Part shown: positions 1 through 8,796 of the stretch, one piece after another
How positions within the stretch are numbered: position 1 is the stretch's first letter
Layout: each line of letters starts with the position of its first letter
NCBI RefSeq assembly: GCF_003352465.1
Contig: NZ_CP031153.1
Location: 124,001-188,000, forward strand
DNA length: 64,000 nt
DNA from: Kordia sp. SMS9
GTDB taxonomy: Bacteria > Bacteroidota > Bacteroidia > Flavobacteriales > Flavobacteriaceae
Direction: 5' to 3'
The notes under the pieces: generated by a model
The model's database searches: none
Told to the model about the DNA's origin: nothing
Seen by the model: the letters and a program-made list of their open reading frames with translations, nothing else
Made by a program: the position numbers and the translations under genes

Positions 1-3000
1 GCATCGCCTGAAGCACTAATTGCCGTTAATATTGAACGCTTGAAATATGTACAGCAAAAAGCTACTTTTGAAAATGTAAAAAGAAAACTCATCGCTATAT
101 ATCAACAAGAAAAAGCAACACACGCTTCTCATCCGTATGCCGCAATGTATGATGTAGAAACTGCCAAATTGCACAAAGGATTTGGAGATGCTTACACTAC
201 CGAACAACCTGAAAAATATAAATGGGAATACAAAACAGCAATCGAATTGTGTGATGCGGTCATTGCAAAATTCCCAAAAGGTGAAGCGGCTGCACAATGC
301 AAAGCCATCCGAGCTGATATTTTAGAAAAAGAATTTTCTATCACTACCGAAGAGATTATTCCAATTGCGAAACATTCAAGAATGTCCATTCAGTATAAAA
401 ATGTAGAAAAACTATACTTTTCTATTCGTAAAATACAATACAATCAAATAGACAAATACTATACGTTAGATGATAAAAAACAATTCAAATTCATCAACAA
501 TTTGCCTGTTGCAAAAACTTGGAACGCAACCTTACCAACAGATAATGATTATCATTTGCACACCACAGAAATTGCCATTCCGCCATTAGAAAATGGTTTC
601 TATGTCATCATTGCATCTCCCACGGAAACACTAAACCGAAAATTTATGGCAGATGAAATTTTACAAGTCACCAATATTGCCATTACACATAAAAAAGCGC
701 TTAGCGAATATATATTTCAACTCACCGATAGAAATTTTGGAAGCCCAATTGTCAATCAAAGAATAGACATTAAATACAAACTAGGCTACAGAGGAGATAA
801 CAAGCAAAAAACACTCACCACTGATGCTACCGGAAGTGCTTCATTTTATCCAGCTTCCGTTGGTCGTTTGTATGATTTAGACATTAAAGTTGCTACAAAA
901 AATGATACGGCGTATTATGAAAATTTTAGTTTTTACAAGCGTTCCACTCAAGAAAATACCGATCCGATAAAAACCCTCTTTTTATTTACAGACAGAAGCA
1001 TTTATCGACCATCGCAAATCGTACATTTCAAAGGAATTTTGGTACGTAGAGAAGGCACAAAATCTACGATTGTCAGTAATGAAAAAGTACAAATTACACT
1101 ACGTGATGCCAATAATCAAGTGGTAAGTGCCAATTCGTTTGTTACCAATGAATACGGTTCGCTCAAAGGTGAATTTGTCATTCCGAATAACGGCTTAACA
1201 GGAAGTTTTTCACTAAATGCTTCAATACATAACGACAGACTCGGAAGTACTTATTTTTCTGTGGAAGAATACAAACGCCCAAAGTTTAAAGCGGAGTTTT
1301 TACCCATCACAAAAACCTTTGCCATCAATGATACAGTAACAGTAAAAGGAAATGCACTCGCTTTCGCGGGAAGCACCATTTCGGATGCCAAGGTGAGTTA
1401 TTCCGTAAAACGAACGCCACGCTATCCACAATGGGTATATTGGAGAAGTCCATATATAAACACATCTTCACAACAAATTACAAGCGGAGAAACCAACACA
1501 GATGCTTTAGGAAACTTTGAAATTTCCTTTAAAGCGATTCCTGATGAAAGTACCGATAAAAAACTATTGCCTGTATTCGATTATGAAATTACGGCAGATA
1601 TTACAGACATTAACGGAGAAACACGCAGTACAACTACAATTGTACATGTTGGTTATCACAGTTTGCAGGCTACAATTTTAATTGATAAAAAACTAGACGC
1701 CACCAAACGCGATTATACCGTAGAAATCATCACGAAAAATCTAAACAACGAGAAAGTTTCTGCAAAAGGCACAATAAGCATTCACAAATTGCAAGCGCCT
1801 GATCGTGTATTGCGAAAACGTCCATTTGCTGTGCCCGATTATCAATCCATCTCTGAAAAGGAATTTAAAGAATTATTTCCGTACGATGCCTATTCAAAAG
1901 AAGAAGAAGATTTTAGATTGTGGAAAAAAGGGAAGAATGTATTTAATGAAACATTCGACACCGAAAAAGCCGCCAAACTAGACCTAGGAAAAATCAAACG
2001 TTGGGAACCTGGAAAATATATCGTGGAAGCCATGACTACAGATGCCAATGGTTTTGAAATCAAAGATGTTACGTTTATCGATGTTTGGGATCCGAACGAT
2101 AGACTCATTGCAGACAATAAATTATTTGAAATCTATACAGACAAAAAGTCGTATGCACCAAATGAAGAAGTCCTGCTTCATATAAATTCAGCAAACGAAT
2201 TACTGAAATTAACGGTTGATATTGAAAAAGACAAACGCATTGTAAAATCGTATCAAATTTCAATGGGAAGTGGTAAACAAACCATTCGAATTCCTGTAGA
2301 AAAGGAAGATGAAGGCGGATTTGTAATACATTGTTCTGGAACGGTTTTTAATAGTTTTATTAGTCAAGAACTTCTAATTATCGTAAACTATCCTCCATCT
2401 GAATTAACGATAGAAACGACTACGTTTAGAGACAAATTAAAGCCTGCGCAAGAAGAAACCTGGAGTTTTAAAATCAAAGGCACGAAAGGAGAAAAAGTAG
2501 CGGCAGAACTGCTTTCTAGCATGTATGATGCGTCGTTGGACGAATTCAAATCGCACGCTTGGAATTTTAATCCAATCTACAAACCTACATACTATAGTCA
2601 CATTTATATCAATGCTGGAAAAAGTTTTGACATTGCTCGTTTTGGCGATTCCTACATGAACACCAAACACAGAAACTACAGCACACAAGCCTACGATCAA
2701 CTCAATTGGTTTGGATTTTCGTTATATAGAGCCAGAAGAAGACTGATGATGCGCAAAATGGTAGCTATGGAATCTGCAAGCATGTCAGAGCGAAAAATGG
2801 CAGCTCCAGTTGCTGAAGATGCGGAAGAATCAAGCGATTATTTAGGAGCTGTTGGCAATGCTAATTCATTTGCAGCAGGAGATCAAAACACAAGTTTTAG
2901 AGATGGCGATGCATCTTCTGCTAGAGAATTTGAGCTATTTGAAGAAAAAGCAGCAACTATAGTTCCACGAAAAAATTTACAAGAAACGGCTTTTTTCTTT

Positions 3001-5304
3001 CCACAATTGCAAACGGACAGCGAAGGAAATGTATCGTTCACCTTCACGACGCCAGAAGCCTTGACGGAATGGAAACTACAATTGTTAGCACATACGAAAG
3101 CATTACATTCAGCGACTAAAACACTGACAACAGTTACGCAAAAAGAATTGATGGTATTGCCAAATGCTCCTCGATTTTTACGGGAAGGTGACGAAGTAGT
3201 AATTAGCACAAAAATTTCGAATCTATCCGATAAAAACCTCAACGGAGAAGCTTCGTTACAGTTAATTGATCCGACAAACGGAAACAATATCAATTCTGCT
3301 TTATTTCCGCGTTTAGGAAAGCCAACTCAAACATTTTCAGTAGACGCCAAAGGAAATACACAAGTTTCTTGGTTGCTATACATTCCGAAGAATTTGCAAG
3401 CAGTTCAATATACCATCACAGCGAAAGCAGGCGAATTTAGCGATGGCGAACAAAATGCATTGCCTGTCTTATCCAATAGAATGTTGGTGACGGAAACCTT
3501 GCCCATGTGGATTCGTTCTGACGAAACCAAAACGTTCACGTTGGACAAATTGGCAAACACAACATCTGAAACGTTGACACATCACAAATTGAGTTTGGAA
3601 ATGACATCCAATCCTGCGTGGTATGCCGTGCAAGCCTTGCCATATTTAATGGAATATCCGTATGAATGTTCGGAACAAACATTTTCACGTTACTACGCGA
3701 ATGCATTGGCAAGTCACATCGCAAATAGCAATCCGAGGATTCAACAAGTGTTCAATCAGTGGAAATCGTCGGATGCTTTGTTGAGCAATTTAGAAAAGAA
3801 TCAAGAATTAAAATCATTAATCATTCAAGAAACGCCTTGGGTTCGCGATGCACAATCGGAAACGGAACAGAAAAAACGAATTGCATTACTATTCGATCTC
3901 AATCGCATGCAAGATGAAGAAACGCGTACACTTCAAAAATTACAACAAATGCAATTGCCTTCTGGTGGATTTCCTTGGTTTGCTGGCGGACGCGAAAGTA
4001 GGTTCATTACACAACATATCATTACAGGTTTTGGACATTTGAAAAAATTAGGTGTGCGTACAAAAGAAAATTTCAACACCAAAAAGCTTCTTCAAAAAGC
4101 AGTTCTATATCTTGATAAAGAATTTGTGCAAGAATACAAAGACATTCGCAAATACAATAAAGATGCCGACTTGTCCAAAGATCATTTGTCATATTCGCAA
4201 TTGCATTATTTATACATGCGAAGCTTTTTTGGGGAGATTTCATTGAACGAAGAAGCACAGAAAATTCGCGATTATTATTTAGGGCAAATAGATCAATATT
4301 GGTTGAAACGCAGTTTATATTCCAAAGGATTAATGACATTGATTTCACATCGAAACAATCGTACAAAAACTGCCAATGCCATTTTGCGTTCGTTACAAGA
4401 AAACAGCATTACGAGTGACGAATTGGGTATGTATTGGAAGGCAAACACATCTTCTTGGTATTGGTATCAAGCGCCGATTGAAACGCAGGCGTTACTCATT
4501 GAAGCTTTTGCAGAAATTTCGAATGATATCACTTCCGTAGATAACCTAAAGATTTGGCTGCTGAAACATAAACAAACCAATCGTTGGTCTACTACCAAAG
4601 CAACGTCGGATGCAGTATACGCGTTGTTGTTGCAAGGAAGCGACTGGCTTTCCGTAACCGATATGGTTGATGTAACGATTGGCACTAAGAAAATTTCGCC
4701 TGAAACCTTAGAAAATGTAAAAGTAGAAGCTGGTACAGGCTATTATAAAACGTCGTGGAACGGAAGCGAAATTACGCCTGAAATGGCAAAAGTTACCATC
4801 AGCAAAAAAGGAAAAGGCATCGCGTGGGGCGGATTGTACTGGCAATATTTTGAAGATTTAGATAAAATCACCACGGCAGAAACCTCGTTGAAATTGAGTA
4901 AAAAACTTTTCAAACGTACGTATGACGACACTGGCGAAGTGATTACGGAAATCGACGAAAACACAAAACTTGAATTGGGTGATTTAGTGCGTGTTCGCAT
5001 TGAACTTCGAAACGACCGACCGATGGAATTTGTGCATTTAAAAGACATGCGCGCGGCAGGTTTTGAACCGATCAATGTATTATCGCAATACAAAAGGCAA
5101 GATGGTTTGGGGTATTATGAAAGTACCAAAGACGCGAGTACCAACTTCTTCTTTGACTATTTACCCAAAGGTGTTTTTGTATTTGAATACGACTTGCGCG
5201 TCAACAATAAAGGGGATTTCTCTAACGGAATTTCAACGATTCAAAGCATGTACGCGCCTGAATTTAGCAGTCACAGTGAAGGCGTTCGTGTGAAAATTCA
5301 ATAA
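1..5304 (+). CDS. Alpha-2-macroglobulin family protein, 5' end outside window
   Basis: The frame is open from base 1, so the N-terminus and any signal peptide lie upstream; 1767 codons are visible. Counting codons from base 1, an MG2-type segment (TDRSIYRPSQ) lies near 330, the conserved A2M entry motif RKNLQETAFF near 990, and a thioester-type CSEQ motif within YPYECSEQTF at 1223-1226, followed by the helical thioester domain and a C-terminal receptor-binding-like beta domain. Bacterial A2Ms are thought to be periplasmic protease traps that bind attacking proteases covalently through the Cys-Gln thioester. Codons ~905-985 form a low-complexity Ala/Ser/Met/Glu stretch where the bait region is expected. 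No T9SS tail is present. The C-terminal half is closely related to the A2M gene at 8797. Family assignment is firm; the protease-trap role is inferred from the family. Confidence 0.93.
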   Translation, partial: ASPEALIAVNIERLKYVQQKATFENVKRKLIAIYQQEKATHASHPYAAMYDVETAKLHKGFGDAYTTEQPEKYKWEYKTAIELCDAVIAKFPKGEAAAQCKAIRADILEKEFSITTEEIIPIAKHSRMSIQYKNVEKLYFSIRKIQYNQIDKYYTLDDKKQFKFINNLPVAKTWNATLPTDNDYHLHTTEIAIPPLENGFYVIIASPTETLNRKFMADEILQVTNIAITHKKALSEYIFQLTDRNFGSPIVNQRIDIKYKLGYRGDNKQKTLTTDATGSASFYPASVGRLYDLDIKVATKNDTAYYENFSFYKRSTQENTDPIKTLFLFTDRSIYRPSQIVHFKGILVRREGTKSTIVSNEKVQITLRDANNQVVSANSFVTNEYGSLKGEFVIPNNGLTGSFSLNASIHNDRLGSTYFSVEEYKRPKFKAEFLPITKTFAINDTVTVKGNALAFAGSTISDAKVSYSVKRTPRYPQWVYWRSPYINTSSQQITSGETNTDALGNFEISFKAIPDESTDKKLLPVFDYEITADITDINGETRSTTTIVHVGYHSLQATILIDKKLDATKRDYTVEIITKNLNNEKVSAKGTISIHKLQAPDRVLRKRPFAVPDYQSISEKEFKELFPYDAYSKEEEDFRLWKKGKNVFNETFDTEKAAKLDLGKIKRWEPGKYIVEAMTTDANGFEIKDVTFIDVWDPNDRLIADNKLFEIYTDKKSYAPNEEVLLHINSANELLKLTVDIEKDKRIVKSYQISMGSGKQTIRIPVEKEDEGGFVIHCSGTVFNSFISQELLIIVNYPPSELTIETTTFRDKLKPAQEETWSFKIKGTKGEKVAAELLSSMYDASLDEFKSHAWNFNPIYKPTYYSHIYINAGKSFDIARFGDSYMNTKHRNYSTQAYDQLNWFGFSLYRARRRLMMRKMVAMESASMSERKMAAPVAEDAEESSDYLGAVGNANSFAAGDQNTSFRDGDASSAREFELFEEKAATIVPRKNLQETAFFFPQLQTDSEGNVSFTFTTPEALTEWKLQLLAHTKALHSATKTLTTVTQKELMVLPNAPRFLREGDEVVISTKISNLSDKNLNGEASLQLIDPTNGNNINSALFPRLGKPTQTFSVDAKGNTQVSWLLYIPKNLQAVQYTITAKAGEFSDGEQNALPVLSNRMLVTETLPMWIRSDETKTFTLDKLANTTSETLTHHKLSLEMTSNPAWYAVQALPYLMEYPYECSEQTFSRYYANALASHIANSNPRIQQVFNQWKSSDALLSNLEKNQELKSLIIQETPWVRDAQSETEQKKRIALLFDLNRMQDEETRTLQKLQQMQLPSGGFPWFAGGRESRFITQHIITGFGHLKKLGVRTKENFNTKKLLQKAVLYLDKEFVQEYKDIRKYNKDADLSKDHLSYSQLHYLYMRSFFGEISLNEEAQKIRDYYLGQIDQYWLKRSLYSKGLMTLISHRNNRTKTANAILRSLQENSITSDELGMYWKANTSSWYWYQAPIETQALLIEAFAEISNDITSVDNLKIWLLKHKQTNRWSTTKATSDAVYALLLQGSDWLSVTDMVDVTIGTKKISPETLENVKVEAGTGYYKTSWNGSEITPEMAKVTISKKGKGIAWGGLYWQYFEDLDKITTAETSLKLSKKLFKRTYDDTGEVITEIDENTKLELGDLVRVRIELRNDRPMEFVHLKDMRAAGFEPINVLSQYKRQDGLGYYESTKDASTNFFFDYLPKGVFVFEYDLRVNNKGDFSNGISTIQSMYAPEFSSHSEGVRVKIQ

Positions 5305-5815
5305 TGGGGCAATGTTTGCAATTTGATGATTTGAAATACTACGTCTGATCGAGTGAATTTGTGTAACAAATTTGTATCGAGATCTACTAGGAAGTACTGA
5401 GTTTCAAAGTACTTCTCGATACAATTTTTCAATGAAAAATCACTCGAAGTGACGTTTGGCATTTCAGATGTGCAATTTTAGATCGGATAAAACAAATCCT
5501 TCCATACGTCATCACGAGGAACGCTAGTGACGTGGTGAGCTGTGCATCTTAAAAAACTTTCGCAATGACGATTCAACATTCAACATTAAAAAGGTCTAAA
5601 AGCATGTAAGCGCGATCTAAATTCTAGTAGCGAGCGGTCTAGAAACTCGCAAATACTACTTGCCTTCCGAAACTAGGAAAACTACTTGCTATTTGTGTTG
5701 AAATACCTGAATTTCACATCAGTAATTAATACTCTTACATATAACGTTGAAAAATCTCAAATTTACACTATCAATTCAAACCTATTAATAATCACTTTTT
5801 TAAAAACAATGTATT
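5305..5815. other. Gene-free intergenic stretch with repeat copy 1
   Basis: No convincing coding sequence. It holds the first 225-bp repeat copy (5320-5544), then a module reading AAAACTTTCGCAATGACG at about 5553-5570, then AT-rich sequence leading to the 84-aa gene. No clear TAnnTTTG promoter was recognised. Confidence 0.7.
5320..5544 (+). repeat. 225-bp intergenic repeat, copy 1
   Basis: Nearly identical to copies at 6151-6376 and 6480-6705. Modules in order: an imperfect hairpin (TCGAGTGAATTTGTG...CAAATTTGTATCGAG), a spacer that differs from copies 2 and 3, a second hairpin (CTTCTCGATACAATTTTTC...GAAAAATCACTCGAAGTG), a GACGTTTGGCATTTCAGATG block, and the block CGTCATCACGAGGAACGCTA followed by GTGACGTGGTGAGCTGT. 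No open reading frame spans it. Confidence 0.9.
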
Positions 5816-6070
5816 ATGAGTACTTCAACTTTAATTTTAGACCCAGGAACCAATGGTGGTGCACAAGTTACACCAGATCGTTTTCCAGCACGAATTCAAC
5901 TTACATTTTCTCCACAAGCGCAAGCAGAAGCGTTTTATGGACTTGATGGACAAAGACCTTCAATTCCTTTAAAACCAGGACAAACTATTGATGTCGTTGT
6001 CAATGTAAATTCTTTACAATTGCAATACAGAGTGGTGAGCGGACAAGCTAAGCTTCAATGGGAATTGTAA
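5816..6070 (+). CDS. Small orphan protein, 84 aa, unknown function
   Basis: Not a family I recognise. The product is acidic to neutral and hydrophilic, without signal peptide or membrane segment. It begins MSTSTLILDPGTNGG and has an alternating beta-rich C-terminal half (TIDVVVNVNSLQLQYRV), suggesting a small all-beta domain. The ATG is preceded by an AT-rich stretch without a clear ribosome binding site, which is normal in this phylum. A hairpin terminator follows 26 bases after the stop, supporting an independent transcript. It sits alone between repeat copies 1 and 2. An overlapping out-of-frame reading frame (5686-5946) is not favoured because it lacks the terminator spacing and protein-like composition. 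Confidence 0.7.
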   Translation: MSTSTLILDPGTNGGAQVTPDRFPARIQLTFSPQAQAEAFYGLDGQRPSIPLKPGQTIDVVVNVNSLQLQYRVVSGQAKLQWEL

Positions 6071-6095
6071 GATAAAAATCTTACCCAATTTATAC

Positions 6096-6136
6096 AAAAG
6101 AGTTGTTTCTGTTATTTAGAAATGACTCTTTTTTTG
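6096..6136 (+). terminator. Rho-independent terminator after the 84-aa gene
   Basis: Imperfect inverted repeat AAAGAGTTGTTTCT / AGAAATGACTCTTT followed by a run of T. It lies directly after the 84-aa gene and before repeat copy 2. Confidence 0.8.
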
Positions 6137-6150
6137 ATTTGAAAATGTGC

Positions 6151-6376
6151 CAATTTGACGATTTGAAATACTACGTCTGATCGAGTGAATTTGTGTAACA
6201 AATTTGTATCGAGAGCTGTTATGAAGCAATCTATTTTCAAAGTACTTCTCGATACAATTTTTCAATGAAAAATCACTCGAAGTGACGTTTGGCATTTCAG
6301 ATGTGCGATTCTAGATCGGATAAAACAAATCCTTCCATACGTCATCACGAGGAACGCTAGTGACGTGGTGAGCTGT
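6151..6376 (+). repeat. 225-bp intergenic repeat, copy 2
   Basis: Same module order as copy 1. It shares with copy 3, but not copy 1, the spacer GAGCTGTTATGAAGCAATCT, so copies 2 and 3 are the most recent pair. Confidence 0.9.
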
Positions 6377-6479
6377 TGATCGCAATAAAAATGCTGCTAT
6401 TTGAAGTAACGGATTGCCACAAGTTTTTTCATTTCGACAAACTCAATGTAAAACTTTCACAATGACGTTTCAATGTTTC

Positions 6480-6705
6480 CAATTTGACGATTTGAAATAC
6501 TACGTCTGATCGAGTGAATTTGTGTAACAAATTTGCATCGAGAGCTGTTATGAAGCAATCTATTTTCAAAGTACTTCTCGATACAATTTTTCAATGAAAA
6601 ATCACTCGAAGTGACGTTTGGCATTTCAGATGTGCGATTTTAGATCGGATAAAACAAATCCTTCCATACGTCATCACGAGGAACGCTAGTGACGTGGTGA
6701 TCTGT
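6480..6705 (+). repeat. 225-bp intergenic repeat, copy 3
   Basis: Nearly base-for-base identical to copy 2, with isolated changes such as TTTGCATCGAG for TTTGTATCGAG. It ends GTGACGTGGTGATCTGT. Confidence 0.9.
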
Positions 6706-6792
6706 GAAAAAGTTCCGCAGTTTCAAAAAGTCCAAGAATGCATAAGCACGATCTAAGAGCGATCTAAGAGATTCCGCCTCTCGGGAACAAGT

Positions 6793-7938
6793 CTAATAAT
6801 ACACTATCTCAAAACTCGTTTGTTTATCCAAAATTTTCTCACCACCAAGATAATAATACGAACGAATCGTTTTCGGATTTCCTTTGTTGTCATACAAGTA
6901 TTCGTATTCAATGTTGAGCGAAACAAGTTTTCCTCTTTGATAAAATGTCAGTGTTCCCACGACTAAATACATTTGGTCATTGGTATCGTAAGTAATCTTG
7001 TAGGTTTCTTTCTCTGCTCCTTTTGTTCTGTGATACGCGGTAATTTTGTTCGTTTTTGAATATTGAAAAGTTCCTGTTTGAATGCTGTCATTGGTTTCCA
7101 CTCTAGGAAATTCTTCATATTTCTGTTGGTCAATAGCGAGAGAATCTTCGTAATAATCAAATAAATAGCGTTTGTATTCGGTTTGAAACTGCTTTAGCAA
7201 CTTAGCTTCTGAATACGTGTATGTTTTTTTGTAAATATCAATCACTTCGCCAAACTTATCATAGATGATTTTTTTCGCAGGCAAATCGCCCATGTAGACC
7301 ATTTTTTCCAACGCGCGATCTTCAAAAGTACTTCGCCATAACGTACGTGTATCATTTTCTTCCTCGTCAAATTCTTCTAAAATCAAGCTTTCAAATGCTT
7401 TTATTGTTATCAATCGGTTTTTTTTATCGTAGTTATATGAAATACTATCATTGTTATTGTAAAAGGCAATCAAACGATCATGTTCATACACATACTTGTC
7501 ATTCCCTTTTTCGTCATATTCATAGCCTACATCTTCATTGAGTTCATTTTTGATGGTTTTCACAATTCGATTTCCTTCTTTTTTAATATCCGCTTTCGGT
7601 GCTTCCAAATGATTGATTTCTTCTTTGGAGTCTTCAATTCCATACGTATACGTTCGTGTGATGGTTTTTGCAAGTGCTCCATTCGCGTTGAGCAACATGG
7701 TTACTTTTTGCGTCGTAGCTTCGTCATAACCTTGTTCGTATTGTGTAAACGTTCGCACTACTTTTTTCACCTTTCCGTTATATTTTGTAGGATCAGAAAT
7801 ACGTTCATTGTCTAAATATGTATAAAAAGTACTTTCGGGTGAAGCCATCTCTGGTTTGGGAAATTCCTGCGCGTGTACCTTCGCGAAAGCGAAAACAATA
7901 GTTAAACTAATTGTAATATAGTTTTTCATATTCATCAT
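6793..7938 (-). CDS. Exported protein with YD/RHS-like repeats, 381 aa
   Basis: N-terminal signal peptide ending FAKVHAQ, with cleavage probably after HA. The mature part has several tyrosine-aspartate motifs of RHS/YD style (YEYDEKGND, YNYDKKNR, YEYLYDNKGN) spread through the chain. These are typical of secreted Bacteroidota proteins assembled from short beta strands, but they are too few to call a true RHS toxin shell. No toxin-like C-terminus, T9SS tail or lipobox is visible. Clustered Met codons at the start leave 7938, 7935 or 7929 possible. The gene is 32 bases downstream of the DUF6624-like gene on the same strand, so co-transcription is likely. Function unknown. Confidence 0.75.
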   Translation of the reverse strand: MMNMKNYITISLTIVFAFAKVHAQEFPKPEMASPESTFYTYLDNERISDPTKYNGKVKKVVRTFTQYEQGYDEATTQKVTMLLNANGALAKTITRTYTYGIEDSKEEINHLEAPKADIKKEGNRIVKTIKNELNEDVGYEYDEKGNDKYVYEHDRLIAFYNNNDSISYNYDKKNRLITIKAFESLILEEFDEEENDTRTLWRSTFEDRALEKMVYMGDLPAKKIIYDKFGEVIDIYKKTYTYSEAKLLKQFQTEYKRYLFDYYEDSLAIDQQKYEEFPRVETNDSIQTGTFQYSKTNKITAYHRTKGAEKETYKITYDTNDQMYLVVGTLTFYQRGKLVSLNIEYEYLYDNKGNPKTIRSYYYLGGEKILDKQTSFEIVYY

Positions 7939-7970
7939 AACGATTGCTGGTTAAAATACGTATGCGTTTG

Positions 7971-8621
7971 TTACTCTTTATTTTTTTGCTGTTTTGTAAA
8001 TTCGGCGGTTCGTTGCAATTGTTCTTCCAAATTCCATTCAAAATTGAACCGATTTTTTAAAAATCCAGCAATCGGTTCCAGTCCAATCGCAGCTCTTCTT
8101 TTGTCAATATTTACAGGATCATACACTGGCCACACATTAAAACTTTTGGTTGCTGGATAATACTTCATCTGTCCGCCATACCATTGCAATTCTCCTTTTT
8201 CTGTGGCAATTCTATCTGCGGCTCGTACCAAAAAACGCGCTTCCAACTTCTTGTCTTTGACGGCTTGTCGCATCATTGGAAGGTATTTTTCGCGCACAGC
8301 ATTGTCTGAATGTTGCAGCACATTACACAAAGTCCAATTTCCGTTATTGCCACTTTTTTCTGGAGAAGGCCAACCATACGTATCTAATATTGCCTTGACT
8401 TTCTTTTCGTTTACTGCGTGATTTTTCTTGTATATTTTTTGATACTTTTTAAATTCTTCCGAATCCGCTCCATGACGTTTCATAGCAGTATCTCGCAAGC
8501 GTATCGGCGTTTGTTCGGTTTCCCAAATGGTATCCAAAACGGCTATTAAATCTTTTTTAGCTATTTCTTGACCAAAGCAACAACTAGCAAAAAGTAGAAA
8601 GAAAACAATACTATATTTCAT
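7971..8621 (-). CDS. DUF6624-like exported protein, ~216 aa
   Basis: The start is placed at the Met opening a good signal peptide (MKYSIVFFLLFASCCFGQ). A longer frame reaches 8687 but would put 22 polar residues ahead of it. The mature region carries features I associate with DUF6624: a GWPSPEKSGNNGNW segment, LQHSD, a central helical stretch ending in AADRIA, then QWYGGQ and a final RRAAIGLEP motif. The biochemical role of that family is not established. Upstream of the YD-repeat gene on the same strand. The two adjacent cysteines at the signal end leave a small chance that it is a lipoprotein. Confidence 0.75.
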   Translation of the reverse strand: MKYSIVFFLLFASCCFGQEIAKKDLIAVLDTIWETEQTPIRLRDTAMKRHGADSEEFKKYQKIYKKNHAVNEKKVKAILDTYGWPSPEKSGNNGNWTLCNVLQHSDNAVREKYLPMMRQAVKDKKLEARFLVRAADRIATEKGELQWYGGQMKYYPATKSFNVWPVYDPVNIDKRRAAIGLEPIAGFLKNRFNFEWNLEEQLQRTAEFTKQQKNKE

Positions 8622-8796
8622 GATTTTGGTGGAATCGGTTTGTGTTGTTAAAGCTATGAGAATCTTTTTTGAAATCAAAATTACCATGCTCCCAAAAAGA
8701 TAACTTTACGAACTCAAATGGCGCATTCCCTAATCCGTTATTGTATCTTTCACAAGGTTTCTAGTTATTTGTGACACTAACCAAAAAAACAGTTCT

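Larger units (their letters stand above)
6137..6792. other. Gene-free stretch with two repeat copies
   Basis: No coding sequence recognised. It contains repeat copies 2 and 3, separated by about 100 bases that hold the complementary module GATTGCCACAAG...AAAACTTTCACAATGACG. After copy 3 there is a short direct duplication of the 12-mer GCGATCTAAGAG. Confidence 0.7.

Noticed and set aside
2883..3293. Antisense reading frame inside the first A2M gene
   Set aside because: Cys/Ser/Phe-rich translation typical of a frame opposite a coding strand; no start context or homology.
5320..6705. CRISPR array
   Set aside because: Repeats are ~225 bp, spaced unevenly, with a gene between copies, and no cas genes are present.
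6793..7938. RHS-type polymorphic toxin
   Set aside because: Only a few YD motifs, no encapsulating shell or toxin C-terminus, and no immunity gene next to it.
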